A stretch of DNA of 64,000 bases, from the NCBI GenBank assembly GCA_903832055.1, contig CAILAC010000010.1, forward strand, positions 992,001 to 1,056,000. The letters are read 5' to 3'. Shown piece by piece: positions 39,665 to 51,242 of the stretch; position 1 is the first letter of the stretch; each line of letters starts with the position of its first letter. The notes beneath the pieces were generated by a model that saw nothing but the letters and a program-made list of their open reading frames with translations, did no database searches and was not told where the DNA came from. Made by a program: the position numbers and the translations under genes. The stretch is from an uncultured Acidobacteriota bacterium (GTDB lineage Bacteria > Acidobacteriota > Terriglobia > Terriglobales > Acidobacteriaceae).

Positions 39665-41260
39665 CTATGCGTCGCCCTTGTTTTCGCCGTCAACCTTGTC
39701 GTTGAAGACGGCTTCCTCTGCCGTTTCTGTCTGTTCAAGAACTGCTTCCGGATCGACCGCGGGGGTTACATCCTCCGCATCGATCGCGTGGGCGCGCTCG
39801 GGATCTGCGGCAACTGCCGCTTCCATGGTCTCTGTGGCAGCGTCCTCGGAATTTGAGTCGGGTTCGAGGGCTGCGGTTGCTTCTGAAGTGAGCACGGCGA
39901 CGGCATCAGAATCTGACTCATCGGATTCTGATGCTTCAGATTTGGATGCTTCTGCGGCGGCGTTGGGATTCACTTCGCCGGACTCATATTGGCCGAAGTA
40001 GTGGCGAACGGCGACGCTGATGCGTTCCAGGGTCTTTTCGCCGATGCCGGGGATGACTTCAAGCTCTTCAGGAGTCATGTCGGCGAGCGCTTCGACGGTA
40101 GTGATCCCGAAGGCGACCAGCTTTTGAATGACAGAATCACCCAGTTCGGTAACGGCTTCAATCGGCGTCGAAGGCCCGCCGGAGAAGCCCTGCATCTGCT
40201 GCTCGACTTCCTGACGCTTCTCTTCTTCTGACTTGATGTCGATCTTCCAGCCGAGGAGCTTGGCGGCGAGACGAACATTCTGGCCCTTTTTGCCGATGGC
40301 GAGCGAGAGCTGGGTATCGTCGACAATGACTTCGAGCTGTTTGTCAGCAATATCAACGATGGAGACGCGACTGACTTTGGCCGGCTGCAGAGCCTTCTCG
40401 GCGAAAGTGGTGATCTCTTCGTTGTATTCGATGATGTCAATTTTTTCACCGCGCAGTTCGCGAATGATGGATTGAACGCGCATGCCCTTCATGCCGACGC
40501 AAGCGCCGACGGGGTCGACGTCCTTGTCACGGGACATGACGGCAATCTTGGTGCGCTCGCCTGCCTCGCGGGCAATGGCGCGGATGACGACGGTGTTGTC
40601 GTAGATCTCGGGCACTTCAGACTGGAAGAGGTTTGACACCAGTTCCGGGGCTGCGCGCGAGACGACGACCTGGGGACCCTTGGCGGCGCGATCGACCTTG
40701 AGTAGAACGACACGAATGCGTTCGCCGACGGTGAACTGTTCGAGACGCGACTGTTCGCGCTTGGGCATGCGTGCTTCAGCCTTGCCGAGGTCGATGATGA
40801 TGTCCTGGCCTTCAATGCGCTTGACGGTGGCGGAGAGAACTTCCTTTTCGCGATGGGCGTACTCGTTGAAGACTGTGTCGCGCTCGGCTTCGCGCACCTT
40901 TTGGAATATCACCTGCTTGGCCAACTGCGCGGCGATGCGGCCCAGGGGGCGAGTGTCCTTGTAGAGACGGATTTCGCTGCCCGGCTCGATGTCGGCGCCG
41001 GCCATGGCCTTTGCCTCATCCAGGGTGATCTGGTTGATGGGGTCTTCAATTACCTCTTCATCGCTCATGACCGTCTTGTAGGCGTAGACGGTGATTTCGC
41101 CGGTCTCTTTGTTGAGTTCACCGCGCATGTTTTCCTGGGTCTTGTAGTACTTGCGGGTGGCGAGGGCAATGGCCTCTTCGACGGCGGATACGACGATCCC
41201 CGGATCGATGCTCTTTTCGCGGCTGAGTGCTTCAATGCTTTGATACAACGCGCTGGACAT
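39665..41260 (-). CDS. nusA: Transcription elongation/termination factor NusA
   Basis: Binds RNA polymerase and controls pausing, termination and antitermination. 531 residues from ATG 41260: an N-terminal polymerase-binding domain (MSSALYQSIEALSREKSID), S1 (VLSATVKRIEGQDIIIDLGKAEARMP), and KH domains (VGACVGMKGMRVQSIIREL; LAIGKKGQNVRLAAKLLGW). A helix-hairpin-helix follows (MTPEELEVIPGIGEKTLERI). The acidic Ser/Glu/Asp-rich C-terminal tail of ~100 residues is unusual in length and composition. Upstream in-frame codons overlap rimP and do not look like NusA. Middle gene of rimP-nusA-infB. Confidence 0.97.
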   Translation of the reverse strand: MSSALYQSIEALSREKSIDPGIVVSAVEEAIALATRKYYKTQENMRGELNKETGEITVYAYKTVMSDEEVIEDPINQITLDEAKAMAGADIEPGSEIRLYKDTRPLGRIAAQLAKQVIFQKVREAERDTVFNEYAHREKEVLSATVKRIEGQDIIIDLGKAEARMPKREQSRLEQFTVGERIRVVLLKVDRAAKGPQVVVSRAAPELVSNLFQSEVPEIYDNTVVIRAIAREAGERTKIAVMSRDKDVDPVGACVGMKGMRVQSIIRELRGEKIDIIEYNEEITTFAEKALQPAKVSRVSIVDIADKQLEVIVDDTQLSLAIGKKGQNVRLAAKLLGWKIDIKSEEEKRQEVEQQMQGFSGGPSTPIEAVTELGDSVIQKLVAFGITTVEALADMTPEELEVIPGIGEKTLERISVAVRHYFGQYESGEVNPNAAAEASKSEASESDESDSDAVAVLTSEATAALEPDSNSEDAATETMEAAVAADPERAHAIDAEDVTPAVDPEAVLEQTETAEEAVFNDKVDGENKGDA

Positions 41261-41375
41261 AGCTTCTGCTTTCCTGCCTTGCTGGCCCCCTGGGTGCATC
41301 TTTACTGATTGCGGGGGCGACTGAGGATGAACTTTCTGGAGCTGCTTTTGAGCCTGGTTCGGGCAAATGCTCGGA

Positions 41376-42014
41376 CTAGAACTCGGGAACCAGTTGCGCC
41401 CTCTCGATGTTGCCAAGGGCAATTTCCACGGTGCTGACGCCAGTCTTGCGCGCCTTGCTGTTCTGCTTGACAGCGGTTAGATCGAGCGATACTGCATCGG
41501 CGGTGCAGGCGGTTAACCGGCCTTGCCAGGAGCGGTTATTCGCGATCGGCTCGAAGGTCTGAATCTTGACCAGGGAGCCTTGGAAACGTTCAAAATCATG
41601 CTGCCCGGTGAGCTTGCGGTCGAGGCCGGGCGAGCTGGCTTCGAGCGTGTACTCGTTGTCGGGAACCAGGTCTTCAACATCGAGCAGGGTTCCGAAATCG
41701 CGGCTGAAAGCGGCGCAATCCTCGTGGGTGAGCCAGGAGAGCTGCTCCGGGTTGAGCTCGCCGGAGGCAAAGCGGGCCGGGACGAGCAGGGCAATCTCGG
41801 CGTCAATGGCGGCCTCAGGATCGGCGGCGGCAGCGGCGGTCTGCTGGGCAAGGAGTTCAGTCTGGGCGCGGCGTCCGGCGGCGTTCTTTTCCAGATAAAC
41901 GCAGAGGATGCGGCTTTTCGCTGTGCCGGTGAACTCAACATCCACCACATCAAGCCCCAGCGAAGAGGCGACCCGGTCTGCTGCCTTGCGAATTTCGTCC
42001 AGCTTTACTGCCAT
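41376..42014 (-). CDS. rimP: Ribosome maturation factor RimP with an insertion
   Basis: Helps assemble the 30S subunit. 212 residues versus about 150 in most species. The N-terminal half (LDEIRKAADRVASSLGLDVVDVEFTGTAKSRILCVYLEK) and the conserved core (HEDCAAFSRDFGTLLDVEDLVPDNEYTLEASSPGLDRKL) are clear. Between them (about residues 45-94) sits an Ala/Glu-rich insert absent from the usual fold. The C-terminal SH3-like domain follows and ends LGNIERAQLVPEF. ATG 42014 was chosen because the family starts there; upstream in-frame codons include the hairpin at 42092. First gene of rimP-nusA-infB, divergent from the PLP decarboxylase. Confidence 0.92.
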   Translation of the reverse strand: MAVKLDEIRKAADRVASSLGLDVVDVEFTGTAKSRILCVYLEKNAAGRRAQTELLAQQTAAAAADPEAAIDAEIALLVPARFASGELNPEQLSWLTHEDCAAFSRDFGTLLDVEDLVPDNEYTLEASSPGLDRKLTGQHDFERFQGSLVKIQTFEPIANNRSWQGRLTACTADAVSLDLTAVKQNSKARKTGVSTVEIALGNIERAQLVPEF

Positions 42015-42091
42015 GTTTGCGACTTGACTTTCTGCGATGCCCTTATCGGATTCAACACGTGTTTGCCAGCCCAAGTTTGGTCCAAAGAAAA

Positions 42092-42110
42092 AGTGGGCTG
42101 TAAGCCCACT
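42092..42110. repeat. Short perfect hairpin upstream of rimP
   Basis: AGTGGGCT (42092-42099), loop GTA, AGCCCACT (42103-42110). It lies in the divergent rimP/decarboxylase region, 78 bp before rimP, and could be a leader stem or a short dispersed palindrome. Confidence 0.5.
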
Positions 42111-42235
42111 CCTCTCTCCGCCACCCGGTTTGTACACAGCGCGGCGGACAAATTCGTCTGCACTGTAAGTGTACGACTAAATCGATGGAAATTCAATGCG
42201 GGGTGGCGGGCGTCTCGATTCTCTCAGAGATTAAG

Positions 42236-43639
42236 ATGGGTCACATGTCTTTTGAATTGATCGCTGAGACGCGTGCTGCGCTGATTGCGCAGGTGGCTGG
42301 GTATGCTTCGGAATATCTAACCGGGGTGGATGGGCGGGCTGTGGCTCCGAGCACGGAGGCGGTGGCTGGGTTGGCGGCTTTGTGCGGTGCATTGCCGGAC
42401 GGGCCGACGAGTGCTGACGCCGTGGTGGAGATGCTGCACCGGTATGGATCGCCGGCGACTACGGTGAATTCTGCGGGGCGGTACTTTGGCTTTGTGAATG
42501 GCGGAATGGTGCCGGCGGCGCTGGGGGCGGCGATGCTGGTGAATGCGTGGGACAACAATGCCGGTCTGCGGGTGCTTTCGCCGGTGGCGGCGGAGCTCGA
42601 GGCGACGGCAATTGGCTGGGTGGCGGAGCTGCTTGGGTTAGATGCCGAAGTGGGCCGGGGCGGGATTGGCGGGGCTGTGGTGACGGGCGCGACGATGGCG
42701 AACTTCTGCTGCCTGGCGGCGGCGCGGTACGCCATTCTGGAGCGGGCCGGATGGGATGTGGAGCAGGATGGGTTGTTTGGGGCTCCGCCTATCACGGTGG
42801 TGGTGGGCGAGGAGGTGCATTCGTCGCTGGTGAAGGCGCTGGGAATGCTGGGGCTGGGGCGCAATCGCGTGATTCGCGTGCCGGTGGACGGGCAGGGGCG
42901 GATGCGGGTGGATGCTTTACCGCATCTGGATGCAAATACGATTCTGTGTCTGCAGGCGGGGAACGTGAATACCGGGGCGTTTGACCCGGCGGCGGCGATT
43001 TGCCCGGCGGCGCGGGTGGCCGGCACTTGGATTCATGTGGACGGGGCGTTTGGGCTGTGGGCGGCGGCTTCGCCAGCGTATAAGCATCTGACGGCGGGGT
43101 ATGAGCTGGCGGATTCGTGGGCGACGGATGGGCACAAGTGGCCCAATGTGGGCTATGACTGCGGGGTGGCTCTGGTGCGGGATGCGGCGGCACTGAAGGC
43201 AGCAATGTCGATTTCGGCGGCGTACCTGGTGCAGGGTGAGGCGCGGGAGCCTTCGCACTACAACCCGGAGCTTTCGCGGCGGGCGCGGGGGGTGGAGCTG
43301 TGGGCGGCGCTTCGTTCGCTGGGCCGGGCGGGTATGGCGGGCATTGTGGAGCGGACTTCAGCGCATGCGCGGCGGTTTGCCGAGGGGCTGCGGGCGGCGG
43401 GGTTTGAGGTGCTGAATGACGTGGTGATCAACCAGGTGCTGGTTTCGTTTGGGACGCCGGAGAGGACGCTGGCGGTGGTGGCAGGGTTGCAGCGGGAGGG
43501 GACGTGTTGGTGCGCTGCGACGGTGTGGCAGGGGCGAACGGCGATGCGGATCAGTGTTTCATCGTGGGTGACAAGTGAGGCGGATGTGGAGGCGAGCCTG
43601 GGGGCGATGGTGCGGGTGGCAACGGGTACCGCAGTCTGA
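42236..43639 (+). CDS. PLP-dependent group II decarboxylase-like protein
   Basis: 467 residues of the aspartate-aminotransferase fold. VVTGATMANFCCLAAAR marks the cofactor phosphate site. VVVGEEVHSSLVKALGMLGLG holds the ring-stacking His. WIHVDGAFGLWAA has the Asp that contacts the pyridine nitrogen. SWATDGHKWPNVGYDCG contains the Lys that forms the internal aldimine. Family members decarboxylate aromatic or acidic amino acids; this substrate is unknown. The start is uncertain between ATG 42236 and ATG 42245. Codons favour G at the third position. It is followed by the M28 peptidase gene 22 bp downstream, so co-transcription is likely. Confidence 0.9.
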   Translation: MGHMSFELIAETRAALIAQVAGYASEYLTGVDGRAVAPSTEAVAGLAALCGALPDGPTSADAVVEMLHRYGSPATTVNSAGRYFGFVNGGMVPAALGAAMLVNAWDNNAGLRVLSPVAAELEATAIGWVAELLGLDAEVGRGGIGGAVVTGATMANFCCLAAARYAILERAGWDVEQDGLFGAPPITVVVGEEVHSSLVKALGMLGLGRNRVIRVPVDGQGRMRVDALPHLDANTILCLQAGNVNTGAFDPAAAICPAARVAGTWIHVDGAFGLWAAASPAYKHLTAGYELADSWATDGHKWPNVGYDCGVALVRDAAALKAAMSISAAYLVQGEAREPSHYNPELSRRARGVELWAALRSLGRAGMAGIVERTSAHARRFAEGLRAAGFEVLNDVVINQVLVSFGTPERTLAVVAGLQREGTCWCAATVWQGRTAMRISVSSWVTSEADVEASLGAMVRVATGTAV

Positions 43640-43661
43640 TTCTGGCAGATCTGGAGGCACT

Positions 43662-45317
43662 TTGAGACTTCGATGGATGGTTTGGGTTGGTGTGAGTATG
43701 GCGGCGAGCAGTTTTCTGACTGCGCAAACACCTGCTGCGGATGAGACTGCGGGGAAGCAGTGGTGGGCGCATGTGGAGTACCTGGCTTCGCCGGAGATGA
43801 AAGGGCGGCAGACGGGCAGCGTTGAGTACCTACGGGCGGCAGCCGATGTTGTGGACAAGTTCAAAAGCTACGGGCTGAAGCCTGCGGGGGTGAAGGGCGG
43901 ATGGTATCAGCCGGTGCGGTTTGATGTGCAGCGGGTGGTGGCGGAGCGTTCTTCGATGAGCCTGGTGATCGAGGGGCAAACGACACCGCTTGTGCTGGGG
44001 CAGGACGCGATTCTTGGCGCGCGGCGGGCCCAGCCGAAGATGGTGAACGCGCCGCTGGTGTTCATTGGCTATGGGCTGCATCTGCTGGAAGCGAAGTACG
44101 ACGATTTTGACTCGGCGGAGGTACCGCTGACTTCGCTGAAAGGCAAGATCGTCGTCTACCTCAACGGTGGGCCTGCGGAGCTGCCGGGGCCGCTGAAGTC
44201 GTTTGCGCGGACGACTCCGTTTATCAAGGCATTGCGGGATGCGGGAGCCGTAGGGGCGATTTCGATTCCTACGCCGAAGTCGATGGACTTTGGCTGGCAG
44301 CGCGTCGCAAGCGGGGCTGGCGAGCCAGGCATGCGGCTGGCCGATGATCCTGAAGGGACAAAGATTGCTGCGCGGCATCCGGCTCTGGCCGATGATCACG
44401 GCGAGATGTTCTCCGCGACATTTAATCCGGCGGAAGCTGAGAAGCTGTTCGCCGGGACTGGGCATACCTTCGCGGAGATGCTGGCGCTGGCCGATGCGCA
44501 GAAGGCTCTGCCTCACTTTGCGCTTGGGAAGTCGCTGGCTGCGACCGTGGTCACCGAGAACTCGCAAATTGTATCGCCGAATATAGTGGCGAGACTCGAG
44601 GGTTCCGATCCGAAGCTGAAGACTGAGTATGTACTGGTTTCGGCGCATCTGGATCACCTGGGCGTGGGCACTGAGATCAACGGGAAGACCGTCTATGCCG
44701 GGGCGATGGATGATGCTTCTGGGGTGGCGACGGTGCTGGAGGTGGCCCGGAGATTCTCCGAAACCAAGACACGGCCGAAGCGGTCGATGTTGTTTTTGGT
44801 GTTTACGGCGGAAGAGAAGGGCTTGTTGGGGTCGCGGTACTTTGCGCAGCACCCTACAGTGCCAGAGCGGGCGATTGCGGCGGACCTCAATCTCGATATG
44901 TTCATGCCGATCTTTTCGCTCAAAAAGCTGCATGTGCAGGGGCTTGAGCAGTCGACGTTGGCCGATGATGCGCGGACGGTGGGGGCGGCGCATGGAATAG
45001 AGATTGCGGTGGATCCGGAGCCGGACCGGAACTCGTTTATTCGGACGGATCAGTACAGCTTTGTGCAGGCGGGGGTGCCGGCGCTGGCCTTCAAATTTGG
45101 CTGGACGTATGGTTCGCCGGAATACAAGGCGTGGCGGGGGTGGCTGGCGCAACGGTATCACTCGACGGATGACGACCTGACGCAGCCGGTGGATTTGGCG
45201 GCGGCGGCGCAGTTCAACTCGTTCTTGGCAGATCTGGCGCGGCGGGTGGCAGACGATGCGGGACGGCCCCATTACCTGGAGACAAGCTTTTTCAAGCGGT
45301 TTGAAAGCGCGAAGTGA
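43662..45317 (+). CDS. Secreted M28-family metallopeptidase
   Basis: 551 residues. A TTG start at 43662 is supported by GGAGG six nucleotides upstream and by the signal peptide that follows ([22 protein letters not shown]); the longer in-frame ATG would overlap the decarboxylase and add a basic non-signal stretch. A PA-like insert lies in the middle. Zinc ligands of the M28 domain are visible: [37 protein letters not shown] and the late YHSTDDD. It is probably an aminopeptidase acting outside the cytoplasm. Co-directional with the decarboxylase gene. Confidence 0.9.
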   Translation: MRLRWMVWVGVSMAASSFLTAQTPAADETAGKQWWAHVEYLASPEMKGRQTGSVEYLRAAADVVDKFKSYGLKPAGVKGGWYQPVRFDVQRVVAERSSMSLVIEGQTTPLVLGQDAILGARRAQPKMVNAPLVFIGYGLHLLEAKYDDFDSAEVPLTSLKGKIVVYLNGGPAELPGPLKSFARTTPFIKALRDAGAVGAISIPTPKSMDFGWQRVASGAGEPGMRLADDPEGTKIAARHPALADDHGEMFSATFNPAEAEKLFAGTGHTFAEMLALADAQKALPHFALGKSLAATVVTENSQIVSPNIVARLEGSDPKLKTEYVLVSAHLDHLGVGTEINGKTVYAGAMDDASGVATVLEVARRFSETKTRPKRSMLFLVFTAEEKGLLGSRYFAQHPTVPERAIAADLNLDMFMPIFSLKKLHVQGLEQSTLADDARTVGAAHGIEIAVDPEPDRNSFIRTDQYSFVQAGVPALAFKFGWTYGSPEYKAWRGWLAQRYHSTDDDLTQPVDLAAAAQFNSFLADLARRVADDAGRPHYLETSFFKRFESAK

Positions 45318-45355
45318 CGGAAAACCCTTTCGGCTTGACTACTCCGATACAATAA

Positions 45356-47429
<2,074 letters not shown>

Positions 47430-47555
47430 ACGGATTTGTGCATCCCTCGGGCCGCTTTTTCCATCTGGATATAGACAAGAATTGATCTTTCATCTAACTC
47501 CGACCCATCGAAATGGTCGGTACAGCAACCTTCTTTTATTCATAAGGGGAAATGC

Positions 47556-49223
47556 ATGGGAAGTACTACCGGGGTTCTGACGGCGGGCGATGCGTTGCCT
47601 GAAGCTCCAGTTCAGAGCAAGACTGTTGTGAACCCATCGATTTCTGCTGGTCATCATGCGATGTGGAAGCCGCGAGCGAACCCGTGGCTGATCGCGATGA
47701 CAGTGGCGCTGGCCGCCTTCATGGAGGTGCTTGACACTTCAATTGCCAATGTGGCGTTGCCGCACATTGCCGGTGATCTGGGGGCGAGCACCAACGAGGG
47801 AACCTGGGTGCTGACCAGCTACCTGGTTGCCAACGCCATTGTGCTGCCGCTGGGCGGCTGGGCGAGCAACCTGATGGGGCGCAAGAACTTCTTCATGCTT
47901 TGCATCACCATCTTTACAATTTCGAGCTTCCTTTGCGGCATTGCGCCGACCTTGCCAATGCTGCTGCTGTTTCGTGTGTTGCAGGGTGCCGGTGGCGGTG
48001 GATTGCAGCCGATGGCACAGGCGATCATGGCTGACTCCTTTGAGGAGCGCAAGCGTGGCCAGGCATTTGCGCTATACGGGCTGGTGGCGGTGCTGGCGCC
48101 TTCCATTGGCCCGTCACTGGGCGGCTGGATTACGGATAGCTACTCGTGGCGCTGGATTTTTTACATCAATATCCCGGTCGGCATTCTGGCCTATATCTTG
48201 ACAGTTCGCATGGTGGACGACCCGCCGTGGATAGTGCCGGACAGGCGGCATCTGCGCAACATGGACTATATGGGGCTGGCGTTTCTGGTGCTCTCCATGG
48301 GCGGCTTGCAGATCATGCTGGACAAGGGCGAGGAGAATGACTGGTTCTCTTCCGGGTTCATTTGCTTCTTTGGGTTTCTCTTTGTGGGCGGGATTGTAGC
48401 GCTGATCCTGTGGGAGTTGCGGCAGAAGGAACCCCTGATCAACCTGAGGCTCTTCAAGTTCAAAAACTTTGCGATTTGCTGCTTCCTGATGATGCTTGTG
48501 GGCGGGGTGCTGAACGCAAGTACCGTCTTGCAGCCGCAACTCCTGCAGCAGTTGCTGGGGTACACGGCGACTACTGCCGGCAAGGCGCTGACGGCGGGTG
48601 GGCTTTCGCTGGTGTTTGTGATGCCTTTTGCGGGATGGGCGACGGGCAAATTTGCAGCACGCAATGTGGCGGCGTTTGGCTTTTGCGTATTTGCCTTTTC
48701 CTTCTGGTTCAGCACGACGCAGATGAGCCTTGACATGAGCTTTGGCAACGCTTCTCTGTTGCGCGTGATCCAGCTTGCGCCGATCCCGTTCTGCTTCATT
48801 TCAATTACGACGGCAGCCTACGTTGGCCTCCCCAAGGAACAGAGTAACCAAGTGGCGGGGCTGATCAACTTTGTCCGCAATATTGGCGGCAGCATTTTTA
48901 TCGCGGTGACCGGGGCGCTGGTGTCGAACCGCGCAATGCACCACCAGGCACTGCTGCAAGAGAAGATGACGTCGATGAATATCCCTTTCCAGGAATATAC
49001 GAAAGGTCTGGGGGCAGCTCTCGACGGCAAGCTAGGCGGCGGCAACGGCACGGGGCTGGCGATGGGCACGATTTACGGACAACTTCAGAGGCAGGCCGGG
49101 ATGCAGGGTTACCAGGATGTTTACATGATGCTGTTCTGGATGGCTGTGGGGATGATCTTCCTCGCGTTCATGCTGAGCAAAAACAGGCCGGGGCAGGGTG
49201 GCGGCGGCGGGGGCATGCACTAG
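47556..49223 (+). CDS. DHA2-family multidrug efflux transporter (EmrB/QacA-like)
   Basis: 555 residues with about 14 membrane helices. VLDTSIANVALPHIAGDLGASTNEGTWVLTSY is the motif D1 region; GWASNLMGRKNFF is motif A; LLFRVLQGAGGGGLQPMAQAI and GPSLGGWITDSYSWRWIFYINIPVG (motif C and helix 5-6 region) follow. It probably exports drugs or metabolites by proton antiport. Usual partners (HlyD-type adaptor, TolC) are absent from this window. ATAAGGGGAAATGC precedes the ATG. The C-terminus is Gly-rich. Confidence 0.93.
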   Translation: MGSTTGVLTAGDALPEAPVQSKTVVNPSISAGHHAMWKPRANPWLIAMTVALAAFMEVLDTSIANVALPHIAGDLGASTNEGTWVLTSYLVANAIVLPLGGWASNLMGRKNFFMLCITIFTISSFLCGIAPTLPMLLLFRVLQGAGGGGLQPMAQAIMADSFEERKRGQAFALYGLVAVLAPSIGPSLGGWITDSYSWRWIFYINIPVGILAYILTVRMVDDPPWIVPDRRHLRNMDYMGLAFLVLSMGGLQIMLDKGEENDWFSSGFICFFGFLFVGGIVALILWELRQKEPLINLRLFKFKNFAICCFLMMLVGGVLNASTVLQPQLLQQLLGYTATTAGKALTAGGLSLVFVMPFAGWATGKFAARNVAAFGFCVFAFSFWFSTTQMSLDMSFGNASLLRVIQLAPIPFCFISITTAAYVGLPKEQSNQVAGLINFVRNIGGSIFIAVTGALVSNRAMHHQALLQEKMTSMNIPFQEYTKGLGAALDGKLGGGNGTGLAMGTIYGQLQRQAGMQGYQDVYMMLFWMAVGMIFLAFMLSKNRPGQGGGGGGMH

Positions 49224-49292
49224 ATCGTTGCGTGCAGCGTATGATGGACCTTACCCAACGGGTAAACAATTTCTGGTTCATCAAAGGAATAA

Positions 49293-50603
49293 ATGCAGCT
49301 GATGAGGTTGAGCGCGCAATTGCGGATTGCGAGTCTGGGTGCTGCTCTCGCGTTCGTGTGCAACGTGCAGGGTTTCACGCAGACGGCAAATACTCCGGGT
49401 CAAAGTACGCAGAACTCGTCGGAGACACCGTTCAAGATTGAGGTTGAAACTGCCCGTGTCATGGTGCCCGTGGTTGTACGCGACCGGCAGGGCCATGTGA
49501 TCAGCGATCTCAAGAAGGAAGATTTCCAGGTCCTGGACAATGGCAAACCGCGCGTGATTGCTGCTTTTGAGTCGGAGATTCACCTTTCGCAGTTAGCCCA
49601 GCCGGCAACGACAGCAACACCGGTTGAGGCTGCAACCAAGCAGACGCAGCGCTTCCTTGTTTTCCTGATCGACGACATGCATGTGAAGCCGGAGGATTTG
49701 GCGCAAACGAAAGCAGCGGGAATCAAGATGCTTGATACCGCCCTTTCTTCGCGGGATATTGCGGCGGTCGTTTCGCTCTCTGGCAAGACCAACAGCGGGC
49801 TGACCCGGGACAATGCGCGCCTCAAAGACTCGCTGAAGTCTGTGAGTGCCCACAACATGTATAGGACCGACAGCTCAGAGTGCCCGAGTATCGATGCCTA
49901 CATGGCCGACCAGATCGAGAACAAACACAACAGCGTGGCGTTGGATGCTGCCGTGCAGCAGGTTTTTAACTGCGCACCCGGCATGGATGCACAGCGCGAC
50001 CGCGAGTTAGCAGTGCGCACCGCTGAGGGGGCAGCCATGCGCGCCCTGGTTATTGGTCAGCAGGATGTGCAGAACAGCTATACCGCCATTTCAGAGTACG
50101 TGCGCCGCATGCAGACGCTGCCTGGAGACCGGACGTTAATCCTGGTTTCTCCGGGATTTGTAGCGGTCACGGGCGAAGCGCAGAATATGGAGTCACGCCT
50201 GATCGATACGGCAGCCCAGGCGAATGTCACGATCAGTTCGCTCGATGCGCGGGGACTGTATACGACGGAGCTGGACGCGAGCGAGCAGAGCCCTGGATCA
50301 GGTCGGATTCTGCAGACCAAGACGGACTTTCGCCGCAGCTCCGATATCCAGAGCGAGAACCCGCTGGCCGAGCTCGCCAACGGTACCGGCGGCACCTTTA
50401 TCCACGGAACCAACGACCTCGCTGCTGGCTTCAAAAAGCTGGCTGAAGTGCCGGAATGCGTGTACTTGCTCGAGTTGCCGATTGGCGATGTAAAGCCGGA
50501 TGGATCGTTCCATCGACTCAAGGTGAAGGTGGGACGGACGGGCGTGGATGTACAGGCGCGCGAGGGGTATTTTGTGCCCAAGCCCGAGAAGAAGAAGAAA
50601 TAG
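49293..50603 (+). CDS. Acidobacterial VWFA-related secreted protein
   Basis: 436 residues, with a signal peptide in the first ~28. After a Ser/Thr/Gln-rich linker come FKIEVETARVMVPVVVRDRQGHVISDLKKEDFQVLDNGKP, the typical opening of the acidobacterial VWFA-related family, then a von Willebrand A-like domain (RFLVFLIDDMHVK; DRTLILVSPGFVAV). It probably makes protein contacts outside the cell; specific role unknown. AAAGGAATAA precedes the ATG. A bidirectional terminator follows. Confidence 0.9.
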   Translation: MQLMRLSAQLRIASLGAALAFVCNVQGFTQTANTPGQSTQNSSETPFKIEVETARVMVPVVVRDRQGHVISDLKKEDFQVLDNGKPRVIAAFESEIHLSQLAQPATTATPVEAATKQTQRFLVFLIDDMHVKPEDLAQTKAAGIKMLDTALSSRDIAAVVSLSGKTNSGLTRDNARLKDSLKSVSAHNMYRTDSSECPSIDAYMADQIENKHNSVALDAAVQQVFNCAPGMDAQRDRELAVRTAEGAAMRALVIGQQDVQNSYTAISEYVRRMQTLPGDRTLILVSPGFVAVTGEAQNMESRLIDTAAQANVTISSLDARGLYTTELDASEQSPGSGRILQTKTDFRRSSDIQSENPLAELANGTGGTFIHGTNDLAAGFKKLAEVPECVYLLELPIGDVKPDGSFHRLKVKVGRTGVDVQAREGYFVPKPEKKKK

Positions 50604-50622
50604 CTTCAATTACAGACAATAC

Positions 50623-50653
50623 AAGGGGCGCACCCAATGAGGATGCGCCCCTT
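50623..50653. terminator. Bidirectional terminator between the VWFA gene and rplQ
   Basis: AAGGGGCGCA (50623-50632) pairs with TGCGCCCCTT (50644-50653) across an 11-nt loop. It lies at the 3' ends of two convergent genes, ending the ribosomal operon on the minus strand. Confidence 0.85.
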
Positions 50654-50679
50654 TGACAGGTCGAGAGCTACGGAGATGC

Positions 50680-51153
50680 TTACGCGGCTTCTTCGCTGGC
50701 TTCAGACTTCTTGGCTTCTTCGAGCTGCTTTTCCAGCTCTTCGCGCTTCTTGGCCTTGGCGTCTGCGCTCTTCTGGCGCTTGGAGTCCAGTTCCTTTTCA
50801 GCACCGAGGAGTTCGATGAAGGCCTTTTCTGCCCCGTCGCCCTTCTGGAAGCCAGTCTTGACGATGCGCAGGTAGCCGCCCTGACGATCACCGTAGCGCG
50901 GGGCTACGATCTCGAAGAGGCGGGTAACCGATACATCGGTCATGAGGAAGGCGAGGGCCTGACGGCGGGAGTGAAGGTCGCCCTTCTTGCCGAGGGTGAT
51001 CATCTTTTCGACGAGGGGACGGACAGCCTTCGCCTTGGCGATGGTGGTCTCGACGCGGTCTTCGATGATGATGGACGTGACCAGGTTGCGCAGCAGAGCG
51101 CGGCGGTGGCTGGTGTTGCGTCCGAGTTTGAATCCTGCATTGCGATGGCGCAT
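50680..51153 (-). CDS. rplQ: 50S ribosomal protein L17
   Basis: Large-subunit protein at the exit-tunnel side. 157 residues. [28 protein letters not shown] is the L17 signature, and [22 protein letters not shown] ends the conserved part. A Lys/Glu/Ala-rich tail of ~35 residues extends beyond the usual length. Last gene of the operon, after rpoA, with a heptad stem-loop in the 87-bp gap. Confidence 0.98.
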   Translation of the reverse strand: MRHRNAGFKLGRNTSHRRALLRNLVTSIIIEDRVETTIAKAKAVRPLVEKMITLGKKGDLHSRRQALAFLMTDVSVTRLFEIVAPRYGDRQGGYLRIVKTGFQKGDGAEKAFIELLGAEKELDSKRQKSADAKAKKREELEKQLEEAKKSEASEEAA

Positions 51154-51180
51154 GATGTTGCTCTCTTTCGAAAATAATCA

Positions 51181-51242
51181 GTGTGAGTGTGAAGTGTGAG
51201 TGTGAGGTGACAGAAGCCACACTCCACACTCACGCGCACACT
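51181..51242 (-). repeat. GTGTGA-type inverted repeat between rpoA and rplQ
   Basis: The left arm (51181-51209) repeats GTGTGAGTGTGAA; the right arm (51217-51242) is CCACACTCCACACTCACGCG plus CACACT and reaches into the rpoA stop codon. The arms pair imperfectly. On the coding strand the element begins at the rpoA stop. Confidence 0.8.

Noticed and set aside
43830-45272. 480-codon minus-strand frame opposite the M28 peptidase
   Set aside because: Arg/His/Pro-rich antisense composition; the + strand has all M28 zinc ligands.
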